Assembly: GCA_022579005.1 (NCBI GenBank)
Contig: MU401738.1
Coordinates: 1 to 41,669, forward strand
Source: Poronia punctata
Taxonomy: Eukaryota > Ascomycota > Sordariomycetes > Xylariales > Xylariaceae
Direction: 5' to 3'
Length of the DNA stretch: 41,669 bases
Positions 23,279-35,170 of the stretch are shown here, piece after piece. A program made the position numbers and the translations under genes. The notes beneath the pieces were generated by a model. The model saw only the letters and a program-made list of their open reading frames with translations, was not told the DNA's origin and ran no database searches. How positions within the stretch are numbered: position 1 is the stretch's first letter; the number at the start of each line of letters is the position of its first letter.

Positions 23279-23609
23279 CACTTTAAAGAGCCTTCTGTAA
23301 ACTTTAGAGTTCAAGCTATTCTGCCGGGACAGCGTCATAGCTAAGTACTTAAGCTACTTAAAGACGGCTTGGGAGTCCGAACGCTTCATCCGCTACACCC
23401 AAATCTAACCTTAAACCACCCAAGGTAGCTAGACTACTAAATTCAGAGTAACTTTATTGTGGGGCTAGGGTCGCAACCCTTGTCCCAAATATTTGGTAGA
23501 GCTCATATCAACTCCGGCCTCGGTGGCGGGGTGAAAGCCTTTCGGAGCAGCAACACCACTGACAGTCATCAACTTCTACTTACGTTTCCCACTTCAAGCA
23601 ACTATCACA

Positions 23610-25998
23610 ATGGCGGCCAAGCGCGTTTGTCTGTGAGTTGAACAGAACCACTATGGCTTTCTAAATGCTTTTAGGCTGACTTGGCGATCCCGGGAATCAG
23701 GGCATACTCCGGCGGTGCGTTTTTCTACCTGAAAATTGCTGCATGAGCACGATGACGTTGCTAACGTAAATTCTAGGTTTGGATACTTCCGTTATCCTGG
23801 CTTGGCTCATTGAGCAAGGCTATACCGTTGTTGTACGTCTAACCCAGTCGATGTATCTAGCGCCGAGCTGACTGAAAACAGGCCTTCCTAGCAGATGTGG
23901 TACGTACAGACCATTCCTCGACATTTGTTCCTCGATTTGGAAGACAAAGCACTACACCACGAAGCACAAGCTGTCTCTCTCTATTTCCGGCTCGAACCCT
24001 GTCCAAGGGAATGGTGTTAAGGGAGATGTCCCGGAGGATAGAAAGAAATGGACTGTATTTCTCAGGGCCAGCTCGCTACTCATAGCAGCTTCATTTGCTC
24101 ATATCGCTGTGCTGACATCAGGGCAGGGACAAAATGAGGACTACGAAGCAGTCAAAGCCAAGGCCGCGAAGATCGGTGCCGAACGCATGATCATCCAGGA
24201 CCTTCAGCAGGAGCTAGTGGAGGAACTTGTCTGGCCAGCAGTGCAATGTGCGTTCGGCCGATCCCCCGTGCGAGGTGCACAACTTCCATCCACCGCTATG
24301 CTAACAACCCACGCTATCAGGCAACGCGCTATACGAAGACGCTTACCTTTTGGGAACGTCGTTGGCCAGGCCTGTCATCGCGAGAGCGATGATGAAGGTG
24401 GCTAAGCAGTATAACTGTGAATACTTGAGTCATGGATGTGAGCAATCGACGTCGCCTTTCTGGATCTGCTTACTGTCGTGTCATACTGACTGCGGTCTCT
24501 CCTACCTGTATAGGCACTGGTAAAGGAGTACGTTCTTCCCTCTCTATATATCGTGTTTTAGATGCTAACTACTCGCTTAGAATGAGTACGTTTAGGTGTC
24601 CGAATAGCAATGTCACATACTCACCCTCTTAAAGCCAGGTCAGATTCGAGCTAGCATGGAGGGCCCTCGATCAGAAGACGAAGACGATCATCCCGTGGCG
24701 CATACCCGAGTTTTGCGAGCGATTCGCGTCCGTAACCCTACCGATTCCTCAATATCCCTCGGAATACTAACGTACAGACAGCGGACGTCAAGCACTATTG
24801 GACTTTGCTGAATCAAAGGGCGTTCCTGTGACGTCGACTAAGGCCAAGCCGTTTTCGATGGATGCCAACCTTATCCAGTGAGCAAAAGCCCTCTACTTCG
24901 TCCCATAGAAACCTTCGAGCGTACCCGGTGTTGGTGCGTCGTTGCGAGTGACCGCCGTACACGATGAGGTGCTCTAACTTCAGCCATTTTGATTGGCCTT
25001 TACTGGCAGAAGTGGCAGAAGCACTCAGCGAGTGCTGTCTTTAGATGCTATACAACCTCGTATATCACGCGAACAAGACTGTACAGTTTGTACAAATCTT
25101 GATACTTGCTTCTGCCACGTTTTAAGGCTTCCATTTGACCTCGTTCTTCCGGGTGGACATCGAATCGTCGCTAACCCTTCCATCTGAAAATAGTTGCTCT
25201 TACGAGGCAGGTCTACTCGAACAACCCGAGCTCGAGCCGCCATCGGACATGTGGACAATGACCGTGGGTAAGTTCGCTCAGTCTGGATACGATCCCGCGA
25301 CGTAGGAGCTAACTTCGAAAGACCCCATGAAGGCTCCTGACGAGCCAACCAGGTTCACTATCCACTTCGACAAGGGCATCCCAATCAAGCTAGAGGTCGG
25401 TGACAAGGTTGTCACTGGCTCACTGGAAATCTTCAAGACCGCTAACGAAATTGGCCGAGCAAATGGAGTTGGCCGTGTCGACATTGTCGAATCCAGGTTC
25501 ATTGGTCTCAAGAGCCGTGGCTGTTACGACACCCCTGGCTTGACGATCCTGCGCACCGCCCACCGAGATCTCGAGGGCCTTGTCATGGACTCCAAGGTCC
25601 GTGCCATCCGTGACCAGATGGTCACCTCGAACTGGACCGCCTGTCTCTACAATGGCATGTACTTCAGCCCAGAGCGGGAGTTCCTCCACAACTCTATTGT
25701 CTTCAGCCAGAGGCACGTCGAGGGCAAGGTCAACATGGTTGCATATAAAGGCAACGCATACGTTGTCGGACGCTCCAGCGAGACCTCTAACCTCTACTCG
25801 GAGACTGAGTCATCCATGGATACCCTCGAGGGCTTCTCCCCAATGGTAAGTGGCTTTCCGAAAAGGAACTTTTAGACGTAAATCAAAGCTAATACTGTGA
25901 TCAAGGACACGAGCGGCTTCATTGCTATCCAGGCCATCCGTCTGGAGAAGTATGGTGCCCGCAAGATCAAGGACGGCGAGCCTCTTGCCCCTATCTAA
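23610..25998 (+). CDS. ARG1: Argininosuccinate synthase, 13 exons
   Basis: Exons 23610-23632, 23701-23714, 23777-23832, 23882-23899, 24127-24247, 24321-24437, 24514-24527, 24581-24585, 24635-24727, 24782-24877, 25194-25267, 25322-25845 and 25906-25998 join in frame to 415 residues, the normal family size. The enzyme condenses citrulline and aspartate with ATP to argininosuccinate, the penultimate step of arginine synthesis, in the cytosol. Visible motifs: AYSGGLDTS (9-17, the PP-loop), VVAFLADVGQNEDYEAV, LYEDAYLLGTSLARPVIARA, SHGCTGKGNDQVRFE (114-128), IIPWRIPEFCERFAGR, TSTKAKPFSMDANL, CSYEAGLLE, VDPMKAPDEP, ARANGVGRVDIVE-like RANGVGRVDIVESRFIGLKS, LTILRTAHRDLEGL, ESSMDTLEGFSP and the end DTSGFIAIQAIRLEKYG. 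All 12 introns (49-316 bp) are GT-AG with no stop in the joined frame, so the gene looks functional. Four exons are 18 nt or shorter. A TGACTCA lies upstream. Confidence 0.93.
24581..24585 (+). other. 5-nt micro-exon of argininosuccinate synthase
   Basis: The five bases AATGA are bounded by an upstream TTAG acceptor (intron 24528-24580, 53 bp) and a downstream GTACGT donor (intron 24586-24634, 49 bp). They supply Asn122 and the first two bases of Asp123 in the invariant GKGNDQ motif. Omitting them breaks both the motif and the frame. The neighbouring exon 24514-24527 is only 14 nt. Confidence 0.75.
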
Positions 25999-28900
25999 AT
26001 GTAGATAGCACAAATGCCGGCAAAAGTATGCGGACTTCTTTACATAATGACCTGAGCTTGTGGGTTTTAGAAACCCACCATTAGCCAAAAGTGCAAACAT
26101 GTATTCACAGGGAATCTTTGTATCCAATATTACGAAGACCCCATTGAGACCGGCACATTACTTACGGCAGCAACAAAGGTACCGTCCTGGCTGTATTACT
26201 AGCTAAAGTAAAGCAAGCAAGGAGAAAGAAGTTGGAGGGTAGCGGGTAGGTACATCGAGAAGTGCATACATAATAAACGCAAGCGTGTAATGACATGATC
26301 AGGTCCGCCCCCAACACGTAAGGTACGGATCTAAGGCCTTAATTAAGTGACATCCAGACACGTAATTTCATATAACCTACCACCCTCTCCTCCTCGTCTG
26401 TAGGTTCGATCGACAACGAGATACAAACCGATCCAGATCGCCGGGTCCAAATGGGACAGAACCAGAAATATGACAATAGAGGGACCTAACTTTGGTACCC
26501 TAAAACCTTTTCTCTCCCTTTCTCTTTTTCTCTAGATCTTAATAGCTGTGGTTTGACATTTGGATCATTGCCACGCCTATACGTCTGCTTACAAGTAGGC
26601 CAGTCATTAGCACACAGTAACAAGAACTTTTAGAGACCAAGTAAAATAAATGGGGTGACGTAAACACATAACCAAAAAAAAATCCATATTCGACGTGTTA
26701 TCCTCGATGAGTTAAGTATCTTTTAGATAACCCGGGATTTCCCTGTTTACTACCACGTGTAGAAGATTACCTTAACCCTATATTTAGATTTTCTTGAGAA
26801 ACTTCCAGGATGTTTAGGTTTCTTTTCTTTCTTTCTTTCTTTCTTGTCCTGTTTTCACCTTGAGAATTACGTTAGGTATACATGTCAAGTACTTGTCTAC
26901 GTATGTTCCTTGGGAAGTTTGATGAGGTAGGTAGGTAAAGTACTTACTTTAGGTATCATAACAAATCCGCCGCCCTAGCCTTGTCGTTTTTTCCCCCCAC
27001 AAAGTAGGTAATTAACAAACAAAAACACGTGGGTTTGGCCCTTCCCTTCCCCTTAAAACTTAGACGAGATGATTCACTCATGCCCATTTTTTTTTCTTTT
27101 TCATTAAGACATATTAAAAAAGCATATGACGGGTTCCTAGGTACCTAACCTTGATAGATAGGTATTACTATTACCTGACCTAGCATGCAGGTGACAGTTA
27201 AGAAGAATGAAAGTTAACCACCTCCAGGCCTCCAGGTACCGAGTAATTACGAGTAGGTGGGTTAGCATGGCTTGTTTACATGTAAGTACATCCTAGGTTC
27301 CTGGGGGATGGTCAACTTCCAATTTTTTTCTTCTGTCGCTCACGGGGTCCTAGTTCGCAGTGACGGTTTTAAAATTCTATCAATATGGAGTTGAAAAAAA
27401 GTGTGGAATCATATAAAAGTCAGGTACGGTACGATTGCCAGATCCTGACAAGGAAGGTCTCAATCCAGATAAAATCACTTGTGGAAAAAAGGATAGAAAG
27501 AAAGAAATTAGGATAAAAAATTTGCGGGCAAAATAAGATTTCGATCAAGAAAAACATGGCATTCTGGAATGAGCATCAGGGGACATTCCCTCGACGACGC
27601 CTTAGGCTGAAAATACTAGGCACATCCCCGGGGACCTACTCGCGTCCCTGCCACACTTTCTATAATATAAACACTGTATCGCTCTGGTAATATGCTGTTG
27701 CACGAAAGATATTCGTCTGTAGGCTTTGCAGGTACTATGTATGATCAACCTACAGAGAGAGGCTTACTCGTACTTACCTACCTAAGTAACAAAAGCCATA
27801 GACCCTCAGTATTACGAGGAAGGTTTCTGTGATTATCGACAAGCTGGTGAAACGGTCTAATTTAGGCCTTTAGTCATTTAAACTTCCGCTCAAAGTGGAA
27901 GGGAGTCTGACCTTTTGCAGCGATTCAAGATGAACTCGAGGATAGAGCCAGCTATGTTCACGACAAAGTGAAAACCACCGACGGCATGGGTAGCGTTGAT
28001 ATGGGAGGCAACCTGGCGCGTATAGTCGTACGAGGATAAAGAGTATACTACCTTGTGGAGGCAAAGTACCGCCGAAGAAGCTCCCTCGCAAAACGCTCTC
28101 CCATCGTCGACCAAAGGTGGGCATGGTCATTACTTGACTCGGGCAGATGTGGGCAGACGCCACGAGCAAAACAGAGCTACAGAAGACGGTATCATTACGC
28201 GCGATATTCAAAGGCCAACTGAGCGTGCAACATCCGAGGGGAGGCCGCCTCATCTCCTTGACGGACCAGGGGGATTAGAAAGCCACTAACCTGCCGGGGC
28301 CTGGGGCTTGGTATCCACAAATACACCAGTGCCGCGAGGGCGTGGTAGGTATTCAGAGACATGCGGCAATCGAGTTCATCTGTCCAATCAAACAGTGGGC
28401 TTTGCTTTCTATAATGTATTCTCGGGGTTCGGTTCGGCTGTCATGCTTTCCGGGGGATTTAGTATGTACTCTGTACTCCGGCATTATGGAGGGTCGGACA
28501 CAGCATGACGCAGTGCCTCTTAAGCCCCAGGTTGGTGGACAGGCGCGCTGTGACATAGCGCAGGATGACGAGATGAGAAGATGAGACGAGGGATGGGAGA
28601 GGCATGGTCCCGTCGAGCAAGGACCTATCGATGCCGTAGGTCAGCAGCGGTGCACCGTGAAGCTGAATTTGTACACATAGTGACAGCCACCCCCCAAAAG
28701 AATGCCTACCTAGACTAGTGGTTTACTGCAGTATGGCATTCCTACAAGGAAGTGATGCGTTCTTCCATCTGATGTATGTACCTTATGTATGCCGTATCTT
28801 GTACACGGATACGCAAGTAATTAATAAACCCAGAGGGGCGGATCTTATGCGGCGCGGTTCCAGAGGGTTTGATCTCTGATTGACTATCAAAGGCTTACCC

Positions 28901-31900
28901 ATATTGGTTGCAAAGGCCAAGTGAATTGGGCCAAGTGAATTGTTGCGAAAGAGCCGCCGTAGGAAAAGATCGAGTATGAGTCTCATATTCCATCTCCCCC
29001 CTGAACGAAGCCAGTCCTCCGAAAACCGGGTGGTATGGAGGGGCCAATTTGACGACCAGAGTTGTTGTTACGACCGGTCGACGCAACACACGGCGATTGA
29101 GACCCTGTTTCTCGCGTAGCTTGGCTTGTATGGCTGGGGTTACTCAAGCTAGGCACGCCGTAACGACCATACCCCAGGACAGGTCCTCGAGAACTCTGTC
29201 GGGTAATATTAACATTTTGGTCTAGCGAAAACTGACTAGAACCGATGCGCCAAGACATGCGGCGGCTGCGTGGGCGTTTCCATCTTCAGACACTGAATGG
29301 CCTGAGACTTGAACGGTTATGATGCAATTGCCAATACAGAAACCGTAAGCATAGGTTCGCCGTGACAGGGACACGGTCCCAAATACAACAGTCCGAATAG
29401 GTCAACTGTATCCCCACTCAAACCTAGACTCACGCCAGCGGAGCCCACAATGACTCGCGATCCGGCGACGCCGGCACAAGGAATAACGTCTCGGAGCGGA
29501 GACAACACCTCGTGGCTATGTAGCTCTGCATTCCCACATGGCTGCGGGTCGATTGAGAACGAGACAAAAACAACATAATCGGCATGTCGTCGGCTGAGAC
29601 CGATCACGTATGCCGGAGCCACTCGGCAAAGAAACCAATTTAGTGGGACGAATGTCGAATCAGACCAAAACATAGCCCGTTGACTGCCTATTGTCTACAT
29701 GTAAGTAATGTTGACAAGTAATGCGGACCACTCTAGATCCAGAAGAAACCCTGCGCTTGACGATAATAGAGATGATGTTGGCCTCAAAGGTAATAAACAG
29801 CTTCGCGACTTGTTCTGGTGTGTCTCAGGTCCGCGCCAGAAGAGCAAGTAACTGCATGCAAACGGGGGTCTAGAATCACGGGAGCCTGATCCTACCGTGC
29901 CATCAGACTTATTAGGAGAGACCAGGTTTGTGGGCTCGACCACGCCTGGACTTGAACCGACTATCTGGGTTACCTGCGACACCTTTTGTCGCAATGCCAG
30001 AATTTCATGTACGCTTAGAGGAGACGAATGATGAGAACAAGTTGTCGAAGGCTGGAAGCAAGAGGTTAACGCAAGCAAAACCTGACAGCAACACGGTTAC
30101 CTAATGCGTCCGTGTTGCCAGTTTTGGCTGCGCTTTCCATGTCAATAGTGCTATCACCACTAGCTTGATTAGGCATTGATCACTAGCGAAAAAATATGGT
30201 ACCGGATACCTAAACTAGCTTAGCTACATGTAGCTAAGGCTGGAAGAGGGAAAATTGTTGAAACTTGAAAGCAACTGACGTATGCAGATTGTGGGGATCC
30301 CTAGCCGGAGGCCTTCGAAATACCTAGCCTAGACTAGTCTATCTACTACGTGTAGTCTAGGTATTTTTGGCTTTCTTTTTTCTGTACGTGCTCGTGCTCG
30401 TTGCAACCTATCCCACTTCTTTGGAGATAATTAGGATAAATTAAGATGCCCAGTCAGGGCCAGGTACCAAGAACCGGGATTATCTACACGTACAGCTAAC
30501 CTAGCATACTTATTTTCCGTGGAGGTACTTCTCCTGGCCGAGTCCATTCTAGGTTAGTAACCAATCAGTCTTGCTATTCTCCGCCCCTTCTTTCCGCCCA
30601 CTCACGACGGCTACAGGGTCCGGTCATGGTCTCCACCCAATTCCCACCCCTCCTTTCCCAGATGGTTCCCCATTGCTGCTACGTAGGGTCCCAGCGGAGA
30701 GGCAGCCCCTGCTGCCATAACCCTGGCCGCAGTGCAGCAACAAATTACCTACCTCTAAGTACCCCTACCTACCCCTACCTACAGTAGCCGGGCCGTTCAG
30801 GGTGCGTTCCGCTGCACCCATAGGTATCCTCACATGTCGCTCTCTCGCTTCCACACAAGAGCCTGCGGGTCTACTTCGTAAATTTCTGCATTCCTCAACC
30901 TGGCACGCCCTGGGCTTCAACTTGGCTGCAGATACCTATTGAGGCTGCGGGATCGACAGCTCTTGCCATTCAAAGCAATGCAGCCGCCTTATCCGTCCAC
31001 ATGCTGTTGCATATCAACCTCTTTATAACAGTCTATGTTTGAGCCCTTGGTACCTACCTGCGTGCCTGCCAAAGTGAACATGCATGTAGCCTGAGAACCC
31101 ACTCAATAAATTACAACTTGGCCAACTCGAAGGTACCCCGTCACCAAAGTCCGGTTGTATCTACGCGTACAAGCAAAACAACCATGAGCCTCGATTGCTC
31201 ATCTCGTATTTTCCTGTCTCTCTCACCGGCCCAAACGAACGAAAAAGTGACAAGTAAAATTATTTCACAGGAAATAACAATTCAATAGAGACAGGGGAAA
31301 AGCAGCCGTCTGACCATGTTGGATTGTATGCCATTGAGGCTTATGGGTAAGTACTCCAAATCAGCGTTAGCATGATATTTCTTCTTCCTCGGAGCCGGAG
31401 CTCTTCGGGGTGGCCGTTAAGAGTTGCACATTGCTATCGTCGCGCTAGTTAGCCATGCCGCTATGATGGCGAAGTCAATATCGATGCTTGGTGCCCAGTA
31501 AAAAATCTTTATCCATCTTATCTCGAAAATCTCGCCTTATTCCGGACCCCTTCCTTGTTTGATTTACACGTGAACCGTGAAAGACCCCATCCTGTTCACC
31601 CATGCACTTTTGCTGTAGCTCTGACCAATTCATTCCCACCCCTTACCCTCGAACTAACAAGAAAGAGAGCAATAACATGCCTCGGATGCAAGAAGGTATT
31701 CCCCTGTCTCGCATAGCAATATTGACGAGGGCCGGGCGGATTGGTCCAGCGAATACTCGTTTTCCCCCGTTTCCTCTCTGGTACGTGGTAACGGTATGCT
31801 TGCTTGTCGTAACGCCAACAGTCCCGGTCCAGGCACTCGTTTATTTACCGGTAGGTATTACTAGTCCCGGTGCTATTACATGGCACAGGGGAAGCACCCA

Positions 31901-33183
31901 ACCATCGATTTAAGCTCGAAGCCCTATCCTTGCATGCTAAGAGGCTACGCATAAGACATGTAGTCCGGTGATAGGGAGACACATAGGTAATAAAACACGT
32001 AGGAAATGTACCGAACTTGAGACATGGGCATCACCGGCTGTCCTTACAAGTCAACATACGTTTGTCTCGTCGCCTGTGCGGTTTCTAAAATCAAGAGCCA
32101 CTTGGTAACCCGTTGACAGCGCATTGGTGGTCCATTAATTACTAGACCATGGGACTTATTCGCAAGGTAGCAAGCACGTAGCATACATGTCGGTAGTCCC
32201 TACTGGGTTAGTTTGGTCCTACCTTCCGAGTCTCAGGATACCTACCTGGTTCCAATTCTGTCCGGTATTGCGCAACAGCTGTATCGTATCCTTCCATGTA
32301 TCTCTGTTGCATTCGGTACCAAACTTCCTCTCAGCCCTGATCGACCCCCCGCAAAGCCACATTCAGGGGTCCCAGGGCCCATTCCACTTCCTGCGTACTT
32401 ACCCATTGTCGAACTCATTCTACGTACAACATGGCGCCTTGGGTGCTCAGCCTATCGGCTCGTGGAAGGTAATCCATTGGAGCGGTAGGTCGGAGCCTTC
32501 AGCTCCTGTGGATCCGTACTTGGGAAGTTGAGACCGCTGCTGTGACCTGGTTACATCGTTCGTTGTAATATGTTATTTTTTCTAGTGCAAGCTTGCTTTT
32601 CTTCATACCTACCCTCGTCCATTTCATGCCCTTGATTTCACAACACACTCTCTTACCTTCTCGGTTGATTACCTAATTTGAAGTTAGAGGGAGGAAGGTC
32701 TGTACATGTATTAGGTAGTGAGGCCACCGACTTTGACAGAGAGATGGGAAATAGGGCCTAGACTAGAGGTTCCTACGCCCCGAACCGCGCACGACAACGA
32801 GTATAAAGCTTTCATCGACCCACACGCTACCGTCATCCCGCCTTAGCCCTGGTGGCCCATCCGCTGACTCCTCACTTGGACCCAATTCGACGTATTTTAA
32901 TAAGAACCGGATGTACCAAAAGTCCCACAACCTATTTCTAGGGTACATAAGCTTCATTCCGTCTCTACTAGGCCCGACACCCGCTAGTCTTGGTGGACTC
33001 CCTCACTAAGGTAATTGGGGTCTAACATGCCCGCATAAGGCCTTCTCCCTTTGATAACTGACATCGGTCCCTCAGGCGGGACACCTGACGGGCACGCATG
33101 ACGGGTGAGACATCTTAACCGGCTTCGAGGTCAGTTATATTCAACACCGAGGCTCGCCGAGTTACTCTACCATCTGGACCGCC
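25999..33183. other. 7.2-kb region without a supported gene
   Basis: The region has normal base composition and simple repeats: a TTTC run at 26821-26845, A/T tracts and many TAGGTA/TACCTA words. Open frames on the - strand at 27870-28253, 28983-29258, 29317-29673 and 29695-30078 are 90-130 codons long, but they show no recognised motif and could not be joined by splice sites into a credible protein. A 20-bp perfect palindrome lies at 30219-30238. An ATG with a good GTAAGT donor at about 31318-31350 could be a first exon, but I could not find a partner. Confidence 0.45.
30219..30238. repeat. 20-bp perfect palindrome
   Basis: CTTAGCTACATGTAGCTAAG is its own reverse complement. A second imperfect inverted repeat (CCTAGACTA near 30330 and TAGTCTAGG ending near 30361) follows about 100 bases later. 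Neither is next to a called gene; they may be cruciform-prone, or remnants of a small inverted-repeat element. Confidence 0.6.
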
Positions 33184-33903
33184 ATGCCCTTCCATCCACC
33201 TGGTGATATATTTCAACCCGGTATGGCCCCTTCGGCCCCTCAGCACCCAACGACGTCCTTTCCCATTGAGAGAAACACCAACAACCCCTTCTTAGCCATG
33301 CAGGACTCCCAGTTCGATATTTTGCAGTGGTATCCGCATTTCCAGTCGTGTGTTCGGTATTTTCTAGACCACGCGCAACATGAAAGCCCTATCCAGGCCA
33401 TGGCCGCCTTCATCAATATACAACTTCCCTTCCAGAGACCCCAAAACCCGTTAGTCTCGTCTAGGCGGCCCGGCTCGCCCCCCACTATTCCTTCGCCTTC
33501 CTCTTCGGCCGCTGGGAAATATGCCATACCCGGCCAACCGCCTGTAACCACCAGTCTGACGCCCTACATCCGCCGTATGGTGGCGACGGGCTTCGACTTT
33601 CCGGGCGTGCTACACGGCTTCTTCGGGGACGACTGGGAAAGCGGAATCGGGCATCTCCACGAAACCGAGCGCAGAAACTATCTTTTTGCAGCCAAGGCCT
33701 CAAGTTGGCTCGATGTCAAGTCGCAGTATGACATGCCCGATGGGCAGAGCATCCCATTTCTACGGCCACTTCATAACGTCACCGAGGAAGAGATTGTCAA
33801 CGCCGAGACGAACTGGAGTCAGTGGCTCGCTATGCAGGACTGGATGATTGGACCCCGGAATCCAGAGGATATACCATCGGTTGTCAAGGAAGAAAGTCCT
33901 TGA
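33184..33903 (+). CDS. Conserved-looking ascomycete protein of unknown function, single exon
   Basis: An uninterrupted 239-codon frame starts with ATG in a good context (ACCGCCATGCC). The N-terminus is Pro-rich. Residues about 45-82 (FDILQWYPHFQSCVRYFLDH, then QAMAAFINIQLPFQ) are aromatic and helical. A Pro/Ser linker follows, then a compact block of about 120 residues: TPYIRRMVATGFDFPGVLHG, FFGDDWESGIGHLHETERRN, YLFAAKASSWLDVKSQYDM, and NWSQWLAMQDWMIGPRNP. There is no signal peptide or membrane span. The composition, the two ordered blocks and the clean ending argue for a real gene, and the pattern is like uncharacterised proteins common in filamentous ascomycetes. I assign no function. The gene stands alone, about 1.3 kb from the right RIP block. 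Confidence 0.78.
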   Translation: MPFHPPGDIFQPGMAPSAPQHPTTSFPIERNTNNPFLAMQDSQFDILQWYPHFQSCVRYFLDHAQHESPIQAMAAFINIQLPFQRPQNPLVSSRRPGSPPTIPSPSSSAAGKYAIPGQPPVTTSLTPYIRRMVATGFDFPGVLHGFFGDDWESGIGHLHETERRNYLFAAKASSWLDVKSQYDMPDGQSIPFLRPLHNVTEEEIVNAETNWSQWLAMQDWMIGPRNPEDIPSVVKEESP

Positions 33904-35170
33904 AAGGGTCGCGAAATCTCGTGGCCTTTGGGCTTTTTGATGGGAGGAAATTGGACGAGCGAATAGGTTGAAAATAGTAGGAAAAATAACCTTCCGGGCG
34001 ATATCAGTGGCATGAGTCTGGCACATCCCCACACATTGGTGTATCTAACACCTTTTGCTGGATGGACTACCGATATGAAGAAGCCGGAGAAATTCATGGC
34101 TTCGAGTGGAATTGCTATTAAAGCTTGTCCTTTGTTGCCCGGTTTATCTGCCACCCTCCTCTTAGTAAACGGCAAGAGAAGATATAAGGATCTTATATAC
34201 AGAGAACGGTTTAGAAACAAGTGGCCGTTGTTGTTTAGGAAGATAAAAGGACATAATACAATTTGATAGCAAACTACTTTATTAGCCCTTGATCTAAGGT
34301 AGTCGATGTCGTCATTATGTAGAGATAGGACCACAGTTATGACCACGTAAAGTGACTAACTACTAGTCCTTGGATATTCCACCTGGAGGGAAATTTTATG
34401 TAACTAAGGGTTATTTTATAGCTCGACTAACTTCCCGAGCAAGGACACACGTTAGCCGCAAGGTACGTGATATAACATGAAACAGTAGTTGGGTTAAGGT
34501 CGAGTACCTACCTACCTAAACTTTTGACTGGTATCATCATATGGTCCCTGTCCGACTGAGTTAGCAGCCGTGGCTTTGTCTGTTACCTAGTTCAGAAAAG
34601 GGCACCACGAAGCTTATTTGCTTGCGAATGTCAACCTTGTATTGAAATCCTTGGGTAGGTTATGTAATATGTTTATTTGCTTGCTGCCTGCCTCAGTACC
34701 TAGTTTCGAGTAAGTCAGGGGTCTAGATTTGCTTATTCTGCTTTTCTTGTTATAGGCCAGTCTAGATCGGCAGGAGTGAACCTATAAGATATACTACCTA
34801 CCTTAGGTAGTAAGACTGTTTTGAGGTACCGGTAGATCGCTTTTCTCTTTGAGCGTGTCTACCTCTTATATGTATGTGGGTTAGGTGAGTTTATAAGAGG
34901 CATTAACTCCTGTATAAGGCTCACCTTTATAGACTACCTACACGTATATCTCTAATAAATAGGTCGGGACTCTTCTCCTGATACAAATCTAATACATCTG
35001 GGGACCAAAACCTTGTGGGAATATGACTGCTTTTGAAATTTGGTATAGGAGACGTCTGTTATAGAAAATTGAAGCAGGAGGAAGCAGGAGCATCATGGGC
35101 CTCCTTATTTACCCTAGGTACCTACCTATGTAAAGCTCTGCCTAGTATACATATTGTACAGCACATGGAT
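33904..35170. other. Intergenic region up to the right RIP boundary
   Basis: The region becomes gradually richer in A/T and is dense in TACCTA/TAGGTA words. It includes an 8-bp inverted repeat with a 3-base spacer at 34793-34811. No gene is supported; the frame 33819-34346 on the - strand is largely antisense to the gene at 33184-33903 and its 3' flank. Confidence 0.5.

Larger units (their letters stand above)
22080..23609. other. Intergenic region between HET gene and argininosuccinate synthase
   Basis: This carries the 3' end of the HET gene and the promoter of the synthase gene. A possible broken coding stretch on the - strand (22720-23181) is listed separately. No complete gene is supported. 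Confidence 0.5.

Noticed and set aside
29948..29958. tRNA B-box-like GGTTCAAGTCC on the - strand
   Set aside because: No A box at the right distance, and no cloverleaf arms could be formed around it.
31602..31913. 103-codon + strand frame
   Set aside because: No recognisable feature, and the overlapping antisense frame is of similar quality.
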